64,000 nucleotides of DNA. Origin: Bathynomus jamesi. Taxonomy: Eukaryota > Arthropoda > Malacostraca > Isopoda > Cirolanidae. The notes beneath the pieces were generated by a model. The model was not told the origin of the DNA, ran no database searches, and saw only the letters and a program-made list of their open reading frames with translations. Each line of letters opens with the position of its first letter. Position 1 is the first letter of the stretch. Location: assembly GCA_023014485.1 (NCBI GenBank), contig JAJOZX010009098.1, positions 62,001 through 126,000 of the forward strand, in the 5' to 3' direction. A program made the translations under genes and the position numbers. Shown one piece after another: positions 23,207-34,260 of the stretch.

Positions 23207-23829
23207 CAGGCAGTCTTCTTTTATCGCAAGTTCGCTTATAATAATTTCGATTTAATGCAAATCAGTTTTTGTGTGTTTCGCATTATCGCAAGTCAACGCA
23301 AGGCAAAATTCAAAATTGGCTCCCAACCTTTCCAGCTGTGCGGCGGCCAGCAAGCTCCACCCAGGATGCGCGGCGGCGAAGACCTTAAGACAGGTCCTGG
23401 ACATCTTTGAGCAGGGAGTGGATTCTGTGCAAGAAAACGACCCAAATATGGAAAGCAACAGCAACTTCCACCACTCTATTAATGATGCTGTTCGGTGCTA
23501 CAAGACTCAAAAGAAAAAGTCTGTCTTATGTTCTAAAGTCATGCACCTAATTATGTTTCGTATTTATTATTGCATGTTTATTTTTTAATCTTTTGTATGC
23601 ATTTATTTATTACTTATATGTGTATTTCCTAATGCTCTAATATTTGCCATCTACTTGTGGTGGTACTTGTATATTTTTGTGATTATTATGTCCGAAAAAC
23701 CACCCAAGGTAACTAAAAATTTCCCTCCCGGAACGCATCCTCCCATTAATATATGGGTTTCTATGGGAAACTGTTTCGAATATGGCAATTTCGCTTATCG
23801 CAGCGCTTGCGATAAACGAGGACTGCCTA
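23207..23829 (+). mobile_element. Tigger/pogo-like element, internally deleted
   Basis: The ends CAGGCAGTCTTCTTTTATCGC and GCGATAAACGAGGACTGCCT(A) are inverted repeats resembling Tigger termini. The plus-strand frame at 23271-23588 includes CAAAKTLRQVLDIFEQGVDS, which resembles the C-terminal part of pogo/Tigger transposases. The DDE core is missing. Confidence 0.65.
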
Positions 23830-23959
23830 TATATATATATATATATATATTCTCTCTGAAAAGAAGAAACAAGCGGTACACAATAATATACTTGTACATA
23901 TGGAAAATACGCGAGGGTTTTGCCCCTAACTTCAGAAATGAAATATAAACAAACTGGAA

Positions 23960-24262
23960 TGTGAGAAGAGGCAGATTTTGTACTGTCCCAGCTGCGGTGG
24001 GACAGGGGGCCATGAAAACGAGTATGTATCATACACAGTTGCTAATAATAGAAACTATACTTCGCCCATTCACAGGGCGATTATCCCCCATCAGATCAAC
24101 CATAATCATAATACAAGGCTTCCCAAAGATTTCATACATAAACCAAATTATTCCATGCAAATTGCAGGAAATGCTCTCTCCTACAAAGGGGCAGACATCA
24201 GACAAGCACAATCACTAATATCTTTTCGCAACTCACTAAAGAAACACTTTATAAACTCCTAA
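23960..24262 (+). pseudogene. Non-LTR retrotransposon, extreme C terminus
   Basis: An open frame of about 95 codons with the HNHNTRLPKDF block, and SFRNSLKKHFINS before the stop. This is the typical end of Jockey/CR1-type polymerases. It is followed at once by a (GT)n tract. The polymerase core is not present. Confidence 0.6.
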
Positions 24263-24267
24263 CTAAT

Positions 24268-24269
24268 GT

Positions 24270-24320
<51 letters not shown>
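24268..24320. repeat. (GT)n microsatellite
   Basis: About 25 GT units. Confidence 0.95.
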
Positions 24321-24322
<2 letters not shown>

Positions 24323-24819
24323 CATATATATACCGTGCAATTTGTAAATATTAGTAAACAATGAAAATAAATCACTGTATATGAAAAATTCACAATCTTA
24401 AATGGGTGCAATCATAAACAATATACTGTACATTAGGTGTTAAAAGTTTGCAATATATTACATCATTTGTATTGTTCACCATTTTTCTCTTCTATTATTT
24501 CTATTATTATTTTCGATTATTCCAAAGATTATTTCAATTTTCATTTGTAATCAGAGTTAACTAAATGTAACATTATTTTATTTTCCACAAATTCTATTTA
24601 TATGTGACATTTTACTTTGTAAAAATAGAAAAAGACTTTTGCCTGAAAAGATGTCATGCTTCCCAACGGCATATACAGAAAAAAATACTGTAATTAAACT
24701 ACAAAAATTAAACGTTAATCCCAACATTTTGTAAACCAGGATGGATGTAATGTATATCTTGTGTAATGCGTTCTTTCTGAATAAAGATTATTATTATCAT
24801 TATTATTATTATTATTATT
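24321..24819. other. AT-rich spacer, (TTA)n near 24790
   Basis: No gene recognised. Confidence 0.4.
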
Positions 24820-25203
24820 ATGGATACGGTGCCAATTAAGAAGACTAGTGACAGAAAGATGGATGTGGCTGAAATGAAAATGTTGCGATGGATGCGCGGT
24901 GTAACTAGAAGGGATCGAATCAGAAACGAACGCATTAGAGGAACGGTGAAAGTAGTAGAGGCATCAAGAAAAGTCCAAGAAGCCAGACTGAGATGGTATA
25001 GGCACATGATGAGAAGAGAGGAGGATTACGTGGGACGAAGGATGCTGGAAATGGAGGTGCCGGGACGGAGAAGAAGAGGTAGACCGAAGACGAGATAGAG
25101 GGATTGCGTGGCGGCAGACATCCGGGAGAAAAATTTGGACGAGGACATGGTGCGTGACAGAAGAGAATGGAGGAGACTCATCAAGAACAGCGACCCCATA
25201 TAG
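24820..25203 (+). pseudogene. Non-LTR retrotransposon C-terminal tail (GRPKTR type)
   Basis: Reads AEMKMLRWMRGVTRRDRIRN, then a WYRHMMRREEDYVGRRML segment and RRRGRPKTR, then a TAG where the family usually has Trp, and on to REWRRLIKNSDP with a TAG stop at 25201. This is the well-known C-terminal tail of RTE-like or related reverse transcriptases. A (GAA)n/(TTA)n tail follows. A further short piece of the 3' end (CAGCGACCCCATATA) lies at 36620-36640. Confidence 0.75.
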
Positions 25204-25209
25204 AGATGG

Positions 25210-26376
25210 GATTTAAGCTGCAGAAGAAGAAGAAGAAGATTATTATTATTATGATTATTATATGTATCTTTCAAACAAAATTATGTTCTTTGCGGTCACG
25301 TAGTCTTTCCATCTATACCCCCACCCCTTGTAGTAAATGATAGCCTTTTTGGGGTACCCTCTTCCCCATCGAACGGTCACTTAGCTGTTGAATGATGTCC
25401 AACCGTATTTGAGACAAAACTTCAAATGGATGGGGCAAGATACGTAAAGATGAGGTGTTAAATCTTGTATTAATCAGTAATTTCAGTAGAATGTAGTTAT
25501 TCTGCTTTCTGCAAATATGTGTCGTTTCTACTTGAACTTTAATTGACTACTGCACCTGCATCCAATTTAAGATTAATTTTGCGAGTGTCTCATTACATAC
25601 ATACATAATCAACAATCCAAAACCCAGACTTAGGGTCTAGTCCAGGATTATTCAACTGATTCAGTACAGTCCAGTTATTGGTTCCTGCTGCAGTTAGGCC
25701 TTTTTTTGTTTTAAACCAAGTACATAGTGACTAGCAAGTACCCGTACAGGGCCTACACGAATGCATTAGAAGGAAATATTTTCTGTATTATACTTCAATT
25801 TTGCCAAAATTCCAGAATCTAGACGCAGTTCAGAGATATTCCATAATTACTAACCTAACTTAATTGTCTATATCTACATCACTAAAATAGTATAGTATAC
25901 AGGACTATAAAATATTAAACATGTAATGATGAGAAATATTACACTTTTTCCCGAAACAATTTCTGCATAATTTAATCTGGAATTGAAACTAAATGGCGCC
26001 GTTGCCCGAATCCTAAGCTTAATTGTCCATTACACAGACTTATACATGATTTGGTTCACTACTTCAGTAGATGTGGTCCATCTTACTACAAACTCAGAAT
26101 GTAAACTCGTTAAATTACTCACCAGTCTTAAGTCATTTATACCATACTGAATTGCTGTTAAATTTGTTTCAGTTTCCATTTTAAAGTAAATAGGTTATTA
26201 GAAGTATCACCACACTTGCCAACGTTCTCGGTCAGAGTTAGATAAGTGTTCATAAAGACTCTCACTAAATATAGTAAAATGTATAAAAGTTGCCAAGTGC
26301 TGCGAATTTAAAATTACCATCATCATTTAAAATTTGTCAAATCAGTGATAACAAAACATAAAAAGTAACATATATA
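25210..26376. other. No gene seen
   Basis: About 1.1 kb of AT-rich sequence without recognisable coding, RNA or repeat structure. Imperfect TACATACATACATAATC near 25595. Confidence 0.4.
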
Positions 26377-26393
26377 CAGTATATATATATATA

Positions 26394-26455
<62 letters not shown>
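26377..26455. repeat. (TA)n microsatellite
   Basis: Nearly continuous TA repeat, interrupted once near 26395. Confidence 0.95.
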
Positions 26456-26457
<2 letters not shown>

Positions 26458-27194
26458 GGTAGGTTGATTTTCAGCATTTTTTAGATATCGACTTTGGACT
26501 AGTCGAGATAGTTAGGGCTTAATATGATAATAACTGGCAAAACATTTCAGGTCCCTAGCTTTAACCGTTTTTTGAGGAAACCGTTTCAAAAATCGTCAAA
26601 AAATCGTACCGAAAAATATCGCATTTTCGCAATTTTCGGCCGAAAAAAACGCTATTTTCATAAAAAAATCCTGAAAAAAGTTACAATTTTATTGAAAAAA
26701 AGTAAAAAACATGTACAGAGTCAAATAGACACATTTAGATCCCAAAATCATCATAATTTTCACTGTAAGAGCACTTAGAAGCAAAGGAAGGCCTCATCTG
26801 GCGGCTTAGGGCTTTGGCCAGAATGTGTTTGTGCCTTGATTTGAGTCCATAAACAGTATGGGAAGCTTCAGATGTCAGCTTCACGGCCCTTTCAACACTT
26901 TGAGAATGTGAAGGCAGACCAGGCAGCTCCAGCTTGGTGCCATTCAGCAATGCTTCTTGAAGCTCCTGGTTAGAAAAGTCTTCTGTGAGAGCACGTTCAC
27001 AGATGCCACTTTCAGAAAGGTTAATTAGTTCTGACCAGTGGGTAGCTTCAATGTTGATGGCTGTGATCTTCTTCAGCCTCTTCTTGGCTGGCTTCCCACT
27101 TCTGAAAGAATAATAATTAATTTATTTTTTATTCCAGTTTAAGATTTAATCCCTATTAGTCTCAGAATTGCTGATTTAAATTAAACTTAAATTA

Positions 27195-27400
27195 AAAAAA
27201 AAAAAACCCGAGTTCTATAAATCCCCATAATCGAATTTTTTTTCAGAAAGAAGGTAAGATTATTTCCATTATCAGAGGGGAAGGGGGGAATTGGGATAAG
27301 AAAATGTGAAAAAAAATTCGATTATGGGGATTTATAGAACTCGGGCCTTTTTTTTATTAAATATATCCCCATAATCAAATTTTTTTTCACATTTTTGAAA
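27195..27400. repeat. Inverted repeat inside intron
   Basis: CCCGAGTTCTATAAATCCCC at 27207-27226 recurs inverted at about 27327-27346, with ATAATCGAATTTTTTT next to it. A third partial copy follows at 27362-27390. The transcript of this intron would fold into a long hairpin. Confidence 0.7.
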
Positions 27401-28710
27401 ATTAATAAATGCTTACCTGATGGACAGAATTTTCTTGAGAGCAGCTTCTCTCACTTCCAAGTCATCAGACTTCATTATGGAGTACAGCACATTCTCGGGC
27501 AGCAAGGCAAAAGCATTGTACTTCAGGTTCTTGAAAGCAACACCCTGGATTTCTTCAGACTGCTGCTTGATCCTCTGGATCATGTTGAAGATGTACAGCT
27601 GCTGATTGTGGAACTTGCTGTCCCTTTTGATCTCAAACCAACTGACTGCATACACTTCCACAATGAACTTGCTGGCCTGATAAAGCTTATCCTGTAGTTC
27701 TGGAGGGTAAGCACCTCTGGTCCACAGACACATCAATCTAATTGCCAAAGTCAACCATCTTGCATGGTTTAATGGTCCAATTTTCCAGGCAGCAAATCTT
27801 GGGTTGACTTTGTCCCTGGAAATTCCAAGCACATACTCCAAAAGAAGCCTCTGGTCGCTGGTCTCCTCAGTAAATTCCATGTCATCCAGGGGGCCACTGA
27901 GTTTGATGAATTCCACTTGTGGCAGATCTTGGTAGTCAATTTCACAGAGTTTTCCCAGCGGACCAGTGAAAGCAGTGGGACTTTTGGTACTGCCATCAAG
28001 ATGCTTGAAAACAGCTCTAAAAGGAAGCTCATTCTGATGGAGTGAACAGCCAATGGTGTGCAATTTATGCTCAATTTTATTTTCCAGAGCTGTTACAAGG
28101 CCTCCCTCCCAGCCAGTGTTTGTATTTGTGTTGTCAAGGAGGACAGCTTTCAGGGTATGAACACTGCTAAACTCCTCCAAGACACTAGCAACTTCTTCAC
28201 CAAGAAGAACTCCAGTCGCACCTTTAATTGGGATGACTCTGTGAGTAAGATATGTTCCACTTTCAGTTCCCGGCTCCTTTGTGAAAGTCAAATGGTGCTC
28301 TTGTCCCTTTCCTTTCTTCAGCTTAGTCCCCCCCATTTTCATCCTTAACTTCTCTGTACAGCAAAGTGTTCTTGTCAACTTTCCCATCAACCCCAATACA
28401 GACTAACTTTTCCAGACCCTCATTGTGCTTTTCATCACTTTTCACTTTCATTCTAGCTTTTTCCCAGTCCATTTTCGATTTATCAACTATTATCTGTTTC
28501 ACATCAAGGCCAGGCTTAAGCAGGTCCATAGCTTGTAAGTCCAGGAGGAAGGCATTAGCAAGACTTTCCCCAAGATTGGAAGAAACATCACCCCTGATCA
28601 GTTCCATGGCATACCTGGGGGTTTTCAAAAAGCTGTAACCTACACTTGGGTGCCTCCTTGGCTTGAACTCTTCAGCTTCACCACCAGATGGCTGAAATTA
28701 AAATAAAAAA

Positions 28711-28981
28711 TAAATTACTAAAGCGAAAATGGAGGAAAATAGGGGAAAAAGTAGGGAAAAATATGGGTAAAAATCGATGAAAATGGGCGGAAATAAGAAT
28801 AAATTACTTAAACGAAAATGGGGGGAAAAAGTTGGAAAATAGGGGGGAAAATGGGTAAAAATTCAGGTAAAAAGTCGGCGAAAATGGGCGAAAAAAATAA
28901 TAAATTACTAAGCGAAAATGGGGGAAAAAAGGGGGGAAATAGGGACAAAATAGGGATAAATTTGGGTAAAAATGGGATAAG
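28711..28981. repeat. ~90-bp intronic minisatellite, three units
   Basis: Each unit begins TAAATTACTAAAGCGAAAATGG and continues with GGGGAAA/GGGTAAAAAT words (starts 28711, 28801 and 28901). It fills the intron between exons 2 and 3 of the minus-strand gene. Confidence 0.75.
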
Positions 28982-30167
28982 ATATAAGAAAAAAAAATAT
29001 TACCTCTCCTGATTCTCCTGAGCTGGATTCAAAAGAAATATCTTGTGAAGGTGTGGAGGCAAAAGTGGCCAAATCCACTTCCTGCTGCTGTTGAATCTGG
29101 CTCTGTAATCTTTCTGCTTCAGCTGCAGCCCTCTGGTCTTTCTTCACAGCAGCTTTATCCACAGATCCCAGCTGGAAAGAGCCCTTGGGTCCTATTTTGG
29201 CCCTCTGATCTCTCAAGTATTTCCTCTCCTCTACTGGAACCTGAAATATTAAAGTATATTAAATAGCGGATCTAAAATAAGAGATAAAATCCTGAAAAAA
29301 AATTGATTATTAATTTTTATTACCAGCGGGGGAGAAAGGAAGATTACAGGAGGAAAATGCAGATATTTTTCAATTACAAGCATTGAATTTCCTTCCATTT
29401 AAAAGGCACCTAATCGCACTAAATTAGTCCAGTTAAAAGTTAAAACAATAATAGCATTACCTTCTTACTGGGAGGACAAGTGCAGATTATGTGCTGTGTT
29501 TGACAATTTTCTTTCTTGCACTTCACAGCATTGTTATCACAGAGACGAACAGGTAGCTTACAGGTGCAAACAGAAATGTCAAAAAGTTTATCCAGCTTTT
29601 CCTCCAGATTCTGCTCCTGGATTGTAGAAAGAGATTTCCTGTTTATCTCTTTTGCTTTCTTGAAGCACACTTTATCCACCAATTTCACTACATAATATTC
29701 CTCATACAGGGGCAGCCGCGGGTTCACTGCCTGCCAGATCTCAATCACATCCTTTGCTATCATTTTAGCAATATCATAGTCTTTCAAATCCGGGTGGCTG
29801 TTTTGGAGGAAATAACTTTACTGAATAACTTGGCGGAGGGTAGGAGGCTCTGTTTTATCCAAAGGGGAAGGCTGGCCACTGAATTTTTTGGCACTATCAC
29901 TTCGAGTTAACACTGCAGACTTCCGTTTTTTATCCATTTTTATGAAATATCTGAAAATAAACACAATTAAATGAACGCATCATAAAATAACTTAATTTAA
30001 TACACATTTTAAGGTAAATATCACTAAAAAATACAAAATAATACACTAATAAACATCTATAATGCATTTACAATAAGTTTCAAGCATCGTTTTTTTAAAA
30101 AAGCCGAATTTTAATTGATTATTTTGATGAAATAAGGTCCGATATTTTGTTTGTTTACATTGCGCGA

Positions 30168-31740
30168 ATGCCGCTTAAAAGAATGGAGAGCGAGTTGCTA
30201 GCCCTATTAAACAGTGAAAAGTCACCTGATGAGAAAAGGCTCTTGTACCAAGAGGCTTTGCAGAAATTTCTTCATGAGTACGAAGATTATAAGAATCCTA
30301 CAGAGCTCCCCGTGGTTATTAGGCACAGGGCGAGTAGCGCTGAGCATGGCGACACCGGACCTGGGCCCGACGTTAGAGATGACCAACCAAAGAGCAACGG
30401 AACACAACACATCGAACATGTGTTAAAAAACAAAGCTGGGCACAAACCGTTAATCCGTTAATCGTTAATTAACGAAGTTAACTTTTTCGTTAACGATTTA
30501 ACTTTTAAGTTAACTTTGAAAATCATTATCGGACTAATTAACTTCCGTTACATTTAACTTCCGTTAACTCAAGTCCGTTAACCCAAAAAATTCATAAATA
30601 AACGTTTAAAAGTTTATATTATTTTCAGTGCTGAGCAGGTGCGCAATTAATCCGCCACTGTTAATAGTGATGAACGAATTTCCATTTCCGCAGTGCAAAA
30701 TCAGGCGATATATTTGTTTCTGTCGCCACAATTTGTGTCTTACCAAATATGGTAGTTATTTATGGCATTGGTTTGAGCAAAACATGGTCACTGTAAAATC
30801 AGGCGGAAAGATTTGCCATTTGAGTTGAATGTTTCAACTTCTTTCAAGAAATATCACGAGCATTTTAAGGCACTTTCAATAATATATATGTAACAATTAC
30901 AACAAATAACTACATTCGTTTCATTTGCAGTTTGTCTCTTGCGCAACATGTTTGTGCTAGTGAATATTTAAAAATAATCGTTGTCAAGTAAGTCATGTAT
31001 ATTTATAATATGTCTGTGAGTACCTTATTAGTAGTCTCCTTGATACATTTCAAGAACCATAAAACTGATCAGGTAAGATTTCAATTCTCATGTCACTTTG
31101 ATGACATAAATTAAGTCAATTGATGTCTTACAATGGGAGCGTTTTCACCTTAACCCTTTATGTCCTGGCGGTACTTCTAGGTACCACATCTTTAAAATCT
31201 CCATAATTATTTTTCTACCCGGTTGATCCTGCCAGTACTTTCAAGTCCCAATGTGAATTAGTTTCTTTATGAGATAATAGATGGCGTTGAGAAGTAAATG
31301 TGAGCGTGTGGCGCCAGAGGTTGTTTACTCTTTAGTATCTGTGCTGTGAAGACCGAAGAAATTTCAGTGCAATTACTTCCCGAAAACTTTGATATGCTAA
31401 TTTTCATGAAGGGCAACATGCATCTCATGGACAAAATGGAGAACGAGAAGAAGAGGGAAAATTAAATTATATATATTGTGTTTTTCATTTTTTTTATAAT
31501 AAAAGTTAACGTTAACGGTTTATCGGTAACTTCCGTTACATGTTTAACGAATTAACGGATTAACGGTTAACGAAGTTAACTTTTTGGTTAACGGATTAGC
31601 GGTTAACGAAGTTAACTTTTTGGTTAACGGTGCCCACCACTGTTAAAAAACAGTCTCCCACATACATTGCGGAATAAAGGCTTAAGTCTTTATAATCTAT
31701 TGAGTGAGGACCCCATCATACAGTGAATAGGTTAAAAGAC
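30168..31740 (+). pseudogene. Polinton small ORF split by a hAT insertion
   Basis: The first 88 codons (MPLKRMESELLALLNSEKSP, then LYQEALQKFLHEY) resemble a small protein found at this place in Polinton/Maverick elements of invertebrates. The reading is cut at 30430 by the hAT element 30431-31642. It resumes in the same frame after the 8-bp duplication for about 30 codons, to a stop near 31725. Its role is not known to me. Confidence 0.6.
30431..31642. mobile_element. hAT-like insertion in the Polinton, 1212 bp
   Basis: Ends CAAAGCTGGGCAC and GTGCCCACCACTG (inverted CAGTGGTGGGCAC). The flanks TTAAAAAA (30423-30430 and 31643-31650) are an exact 8-bp duplication. GTTAAC-rich subterminal repeats lie at both ends. 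No transposase. It contains a short piece resembling the start of 18S rRNA at 31216-31237. Confidence 0.8.
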
Positions 31741-31861
31741 CTGGATCAAGTCTCGCATGTGTCAAACTGAGCACGCCATCACCCCCAGTAGCAGCGTCTC
31801 TGAAGAAGAGAAAGACGAGAACAAACGGCCAACCTTATCCACGTGTCTCTAAACTATGCAA

Positions 31862-32924
31862 ATGGCTAACATATTAAGTAAACGCTATTATGACATTTCT
31901 AACCCCGCCTCCTATCGTGGCGTTAATAGACTGTAGAGAGGTATTTACGGAGTAGAGAAAAAAGATGTTGAGCGGTTTTTGCGGGAACAGGATGCTTATA
32001 CACATCATAAACCGGTGAGAAAAAGGTTTAAAACGGCCAAGACAACCGCGGATTCGATTGACTCGATTTGGCAAACGGATTTAACAGACATGCAAAGATA
32101 TTCACTGTATAATGACGGATACCGCTACATCCTATTCATAATAGATGTATTCTCTAGATATCTGTGGCTAATTCCCCTGAAAAATAAATCGCCTGAAACA
32201 GTTGCTAAAGCGACTAAAACGTTGATGTTAAAAGAAGAAAGGGGTTCCTAGCTATTTTTGTACGGATATGGGGAAAGAATTTATAGGTCGCGCTTTTCAG
32301 AACATGCTGACAGAGTTTAATATCAGTTACTACACTAGCAGTTCTATACATAAGGCCTCTTTAGATGAAAGAGTTCAACGTACCATAAAGGAACGCATGC
32401 ATCGCTATTTTACACATAAAAACATATACAGATATATAAACGTTCTCGGGTCATTGGCATCATCATACAACCGTTCACACCACCGTACGATTGGCACAAC
32501 ACCTAACGAAGTTTTAGAAAGAGGTACGCTGTCAGAGGTGAGAAGAGATGGAGCACCGCTACCACACTCTACACATTTCAAAGTCAATGATTATGTAAGG
32601 CTATCACGTTCGGGAAATAAATTCGCGAGGAGATTTGAGCAAGGATGGACACGTGAGATTTTTAAAGTTCGTGCTATGAGACCTAAAGGCGAGATAATGA
32701 TGTATTACGTTGAAGATTTGAATGGGGAAGAGATCGCTGGAGGCTTTTACCACGAGGAGTTGCAGAAAGTGACATTTAATTCAGGAAAAAGTGTGTTTAA
32801 AATTGAAAAAAATTTAGGCAGCAAAGGTTCAGGAAAGAGAAAAATGTACCTGGTGAAATGGCTGGGTTACCAAGAAAGCTTCAACACCTATATAAAAGCT
32901 GCTGCAATAATGAAGCTTAATTAG
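31862..32924 (+). pseudogene. Polinton integrase with chromodomain, broken
   Basis: Retroviral-type integrase of a Polinton. Before the core lies YYDISNPASYRGV, then DAYTHHKP. The catalytic core shows WQTDLTDM (first Asp), IDVFSRYLWLIPLK, CTDMGKEF (second Asp) and LDERVQRTIKER (Glu). All three acidic positions are present. The C terminus is a chromodomain (YLVKWLGYQESFNTYI). A TAG at about 31934 and a frameshift near 32250 break it. Polintons integrate with this enzyme. It is oriented with the capsid-type genes that follow. Confidence 0.85.
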
Positions 32925-32932
32925 TATGCAAC

Positions 32933-33794
32933 ATGGCGCCTAGCCACTTCTATGTCACACCCGTCCTCTTCTTCTTTGTCTGTACATCCTAACAACACCC
33001 TCGCCAACTTTGTGACAGAACTCCACGGACCCATTGAATTGGAGCGTGATTCGTTTGAGGTGGGTTTATGTGAACTCTAGTTAGTCTCCAAATTTTTAAC
33101 TCTTAAAAATGAGCAAATCATATTTCTGATCCTTAGAAGAATCGATGAGTGCGAAAAATTAGGCATGACCTTAGACAATACTATGCGATCAGTCCTGTTC
33201 GGTGAGGAACAGTATTATAGCATAAATGTTTCGCTAGGAATCGGGCATTATGACACAGCCATGGATATTGTGACAGGGTTAAACAAGAGTCTTGAAAAGT
33301 CGTACCTGACAAACGATTTACTTTTTGAAGTCGTAAACATAGACACGCCTGCATGCACATTGAAGTTAAAATCAACGCTTAGTAGAAATATTAAAGATAA
33401 AGAGCTGTTCACAATTGTGGCCGAAGGCCGATATAGCGCAGCTCTCCAAAGAGATACCTTTCACGAGGCACAGCATGACTTGTCCAGCTTAATGTATTAA
33501 TTGAAGATGGAGAAATAGGGTGAAAGCTCTCCACCTCCAGACATGTGCTATATTTACAGCAATATCGTAGAGCACCAATTTGTTGGGAACTCCCAGGCGC
33601 GCCTGCTGCGCATTGCACACATCCCCAATCATAGAGGGAAAAGTTTGAGCATTACATATGACAAGCCCCATTATGTGAATGTTGCGACTAATCTATTAAC
33701 CAACATCTCGATATATATAAGAACGATTGAGGGAAAAAATTTCCCATTCGATGATGAGAGCTTAACAGTGAAACTACACTTTCGTCGTTTATAA
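32933..33794 (+). pseudogene. Polinton minor-capsid/penton-like protein, broken
   Basis: Starts MAPSHFYV, the usual opening of the Polinton minor capsid protein. A frameshift follows within 20 codons. The middle (33165-33480) includes YSINVSLGIGHYDT. The C-terminal part (33543-33794) has YSNIVEHQFVGNSQARLLRI and PFDDESLTVKLHFRR. There is a stop near 33078 and a frame change near 33500. Its TAA overlaps the next gene's start (TAATG at 33792-33796). Confidence 0.7.
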
Positions 33795-34180
33795 TGACCC
33801 GAAGGCCATTCACAGTCTATCGAGGAGTGACATACCAGCGTGGAAGTGGGCTTGGATCCATTTTTTCATCCATACTACGCACCGCTGTCCCAATGTTGAA
33901 GAGGTGTGCCAGGTACCTAGGGAGGAAGGCGTTACAAACAGGTTTTAACGCGGCAGAAGACATAATGGATGGAACTAAGGCTAAAGAAGCTCTAAAAAAA
34001 CATTTAAAACGTACACGGGACGAAATCATCAAAGATGCAAAGAGAAAAATGCGTGGTGGCGGAAAGAAGAGCTCTGCCAGGAAGAAGGGGTTACCATCAC
34101 GTGGCGCTAAACTTAAAAGGGAATCAAAAAAGAAGTTCTCTAAGCGTATGAAACCTATAGCTGATCATTTTTTTAACTGA
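33794..34180 (+). CDS. Polinton small basic protein (core/cement-like), intact frame
   Basis: 129 codons, uninterrupted from an ATG that overlaps the previous stop. The N terminus has TYQRGSGLGSIFSSILR, followed by an amphipathic stretch (PMLKRCARYLGRKAL). The C-terminal half is very rich in Lys and Arg (KSSARKKGL, KLKRESKKKFSKRMK). Similar small basic proteins sit beside the capsid genes in Polintons and recall adenoviral pX/pVI-type minor components. It is the only intact Polinton reading here, perhaps only because it is short. Confidence 0.65.
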   Translation: MTRRPFTVYRGVTYQRGSGLGSIFSSILRTAVPMLKRCARYLGRKALQTGFNAAEDIMDGTKAKEALKKHLKRTRDEIIKDAKRKMRGGGKKSSARKKGLPSRGAKLKRESKKKFSKRMKPIADHFFN

Positions 34181-34260
34181 TATAAGCTGAAGACACTACT
34201 CTCACGTATCATAGGCTGATTACTAGTTGTCGAGAGAGGTGGCACTATTTCTGACTCGTC

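Larger units (their letters stand above)
26735..29937 (-). pseudogene. Multi-exon RNase-H-like transposase-type gene of an unnamed family
   Basis: Four coding exons on the minus strand by GT-AG signals: 29937-29461, 29240-29004, 28691-27417 and 27101-26735 (about 785 codons). A splice acceptor at 29951-29960 suggests an upstream non-coding exon. Exon 1 has a Cys cluster (CTCKLPVRLC, CKKENCQ, CTCPP). Exon 3 has GVDGKVDK, then LLDNTNTNTGWEGG, then CSLHQNELPFR and HARWLTLAIRL. This D...D...H/E and RW pattern resembles hAT-like RNase H transposases. Exon 4 carries LPSHSQSVERAVKL. I recall the family as frequent and uncharacterised in invertebrates. Breaks: an in-frame TAA near 29820 and a frameshift at the C7 run at 28328-28334. 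Without these two it would be nearly intact. Confidence 0.65.

Noticed and set aside
23637..24032. Minus-strand 131-codon frame with IYIYIYIY
   Set aside because: Crosses a (TA)n tract and Tigger end. Repeat-driven.
26524..26778. Lys/Phe-rich frame MIITGKTFQVPSF
   Set aside because: Lies in the 3' untranslated side of the minus-strand gene and reflects A/T runs.
31216..31237. Possible 18S rRNA gene
   Set aside because: Only about 22 bases match and the sequence after them is unrelated.
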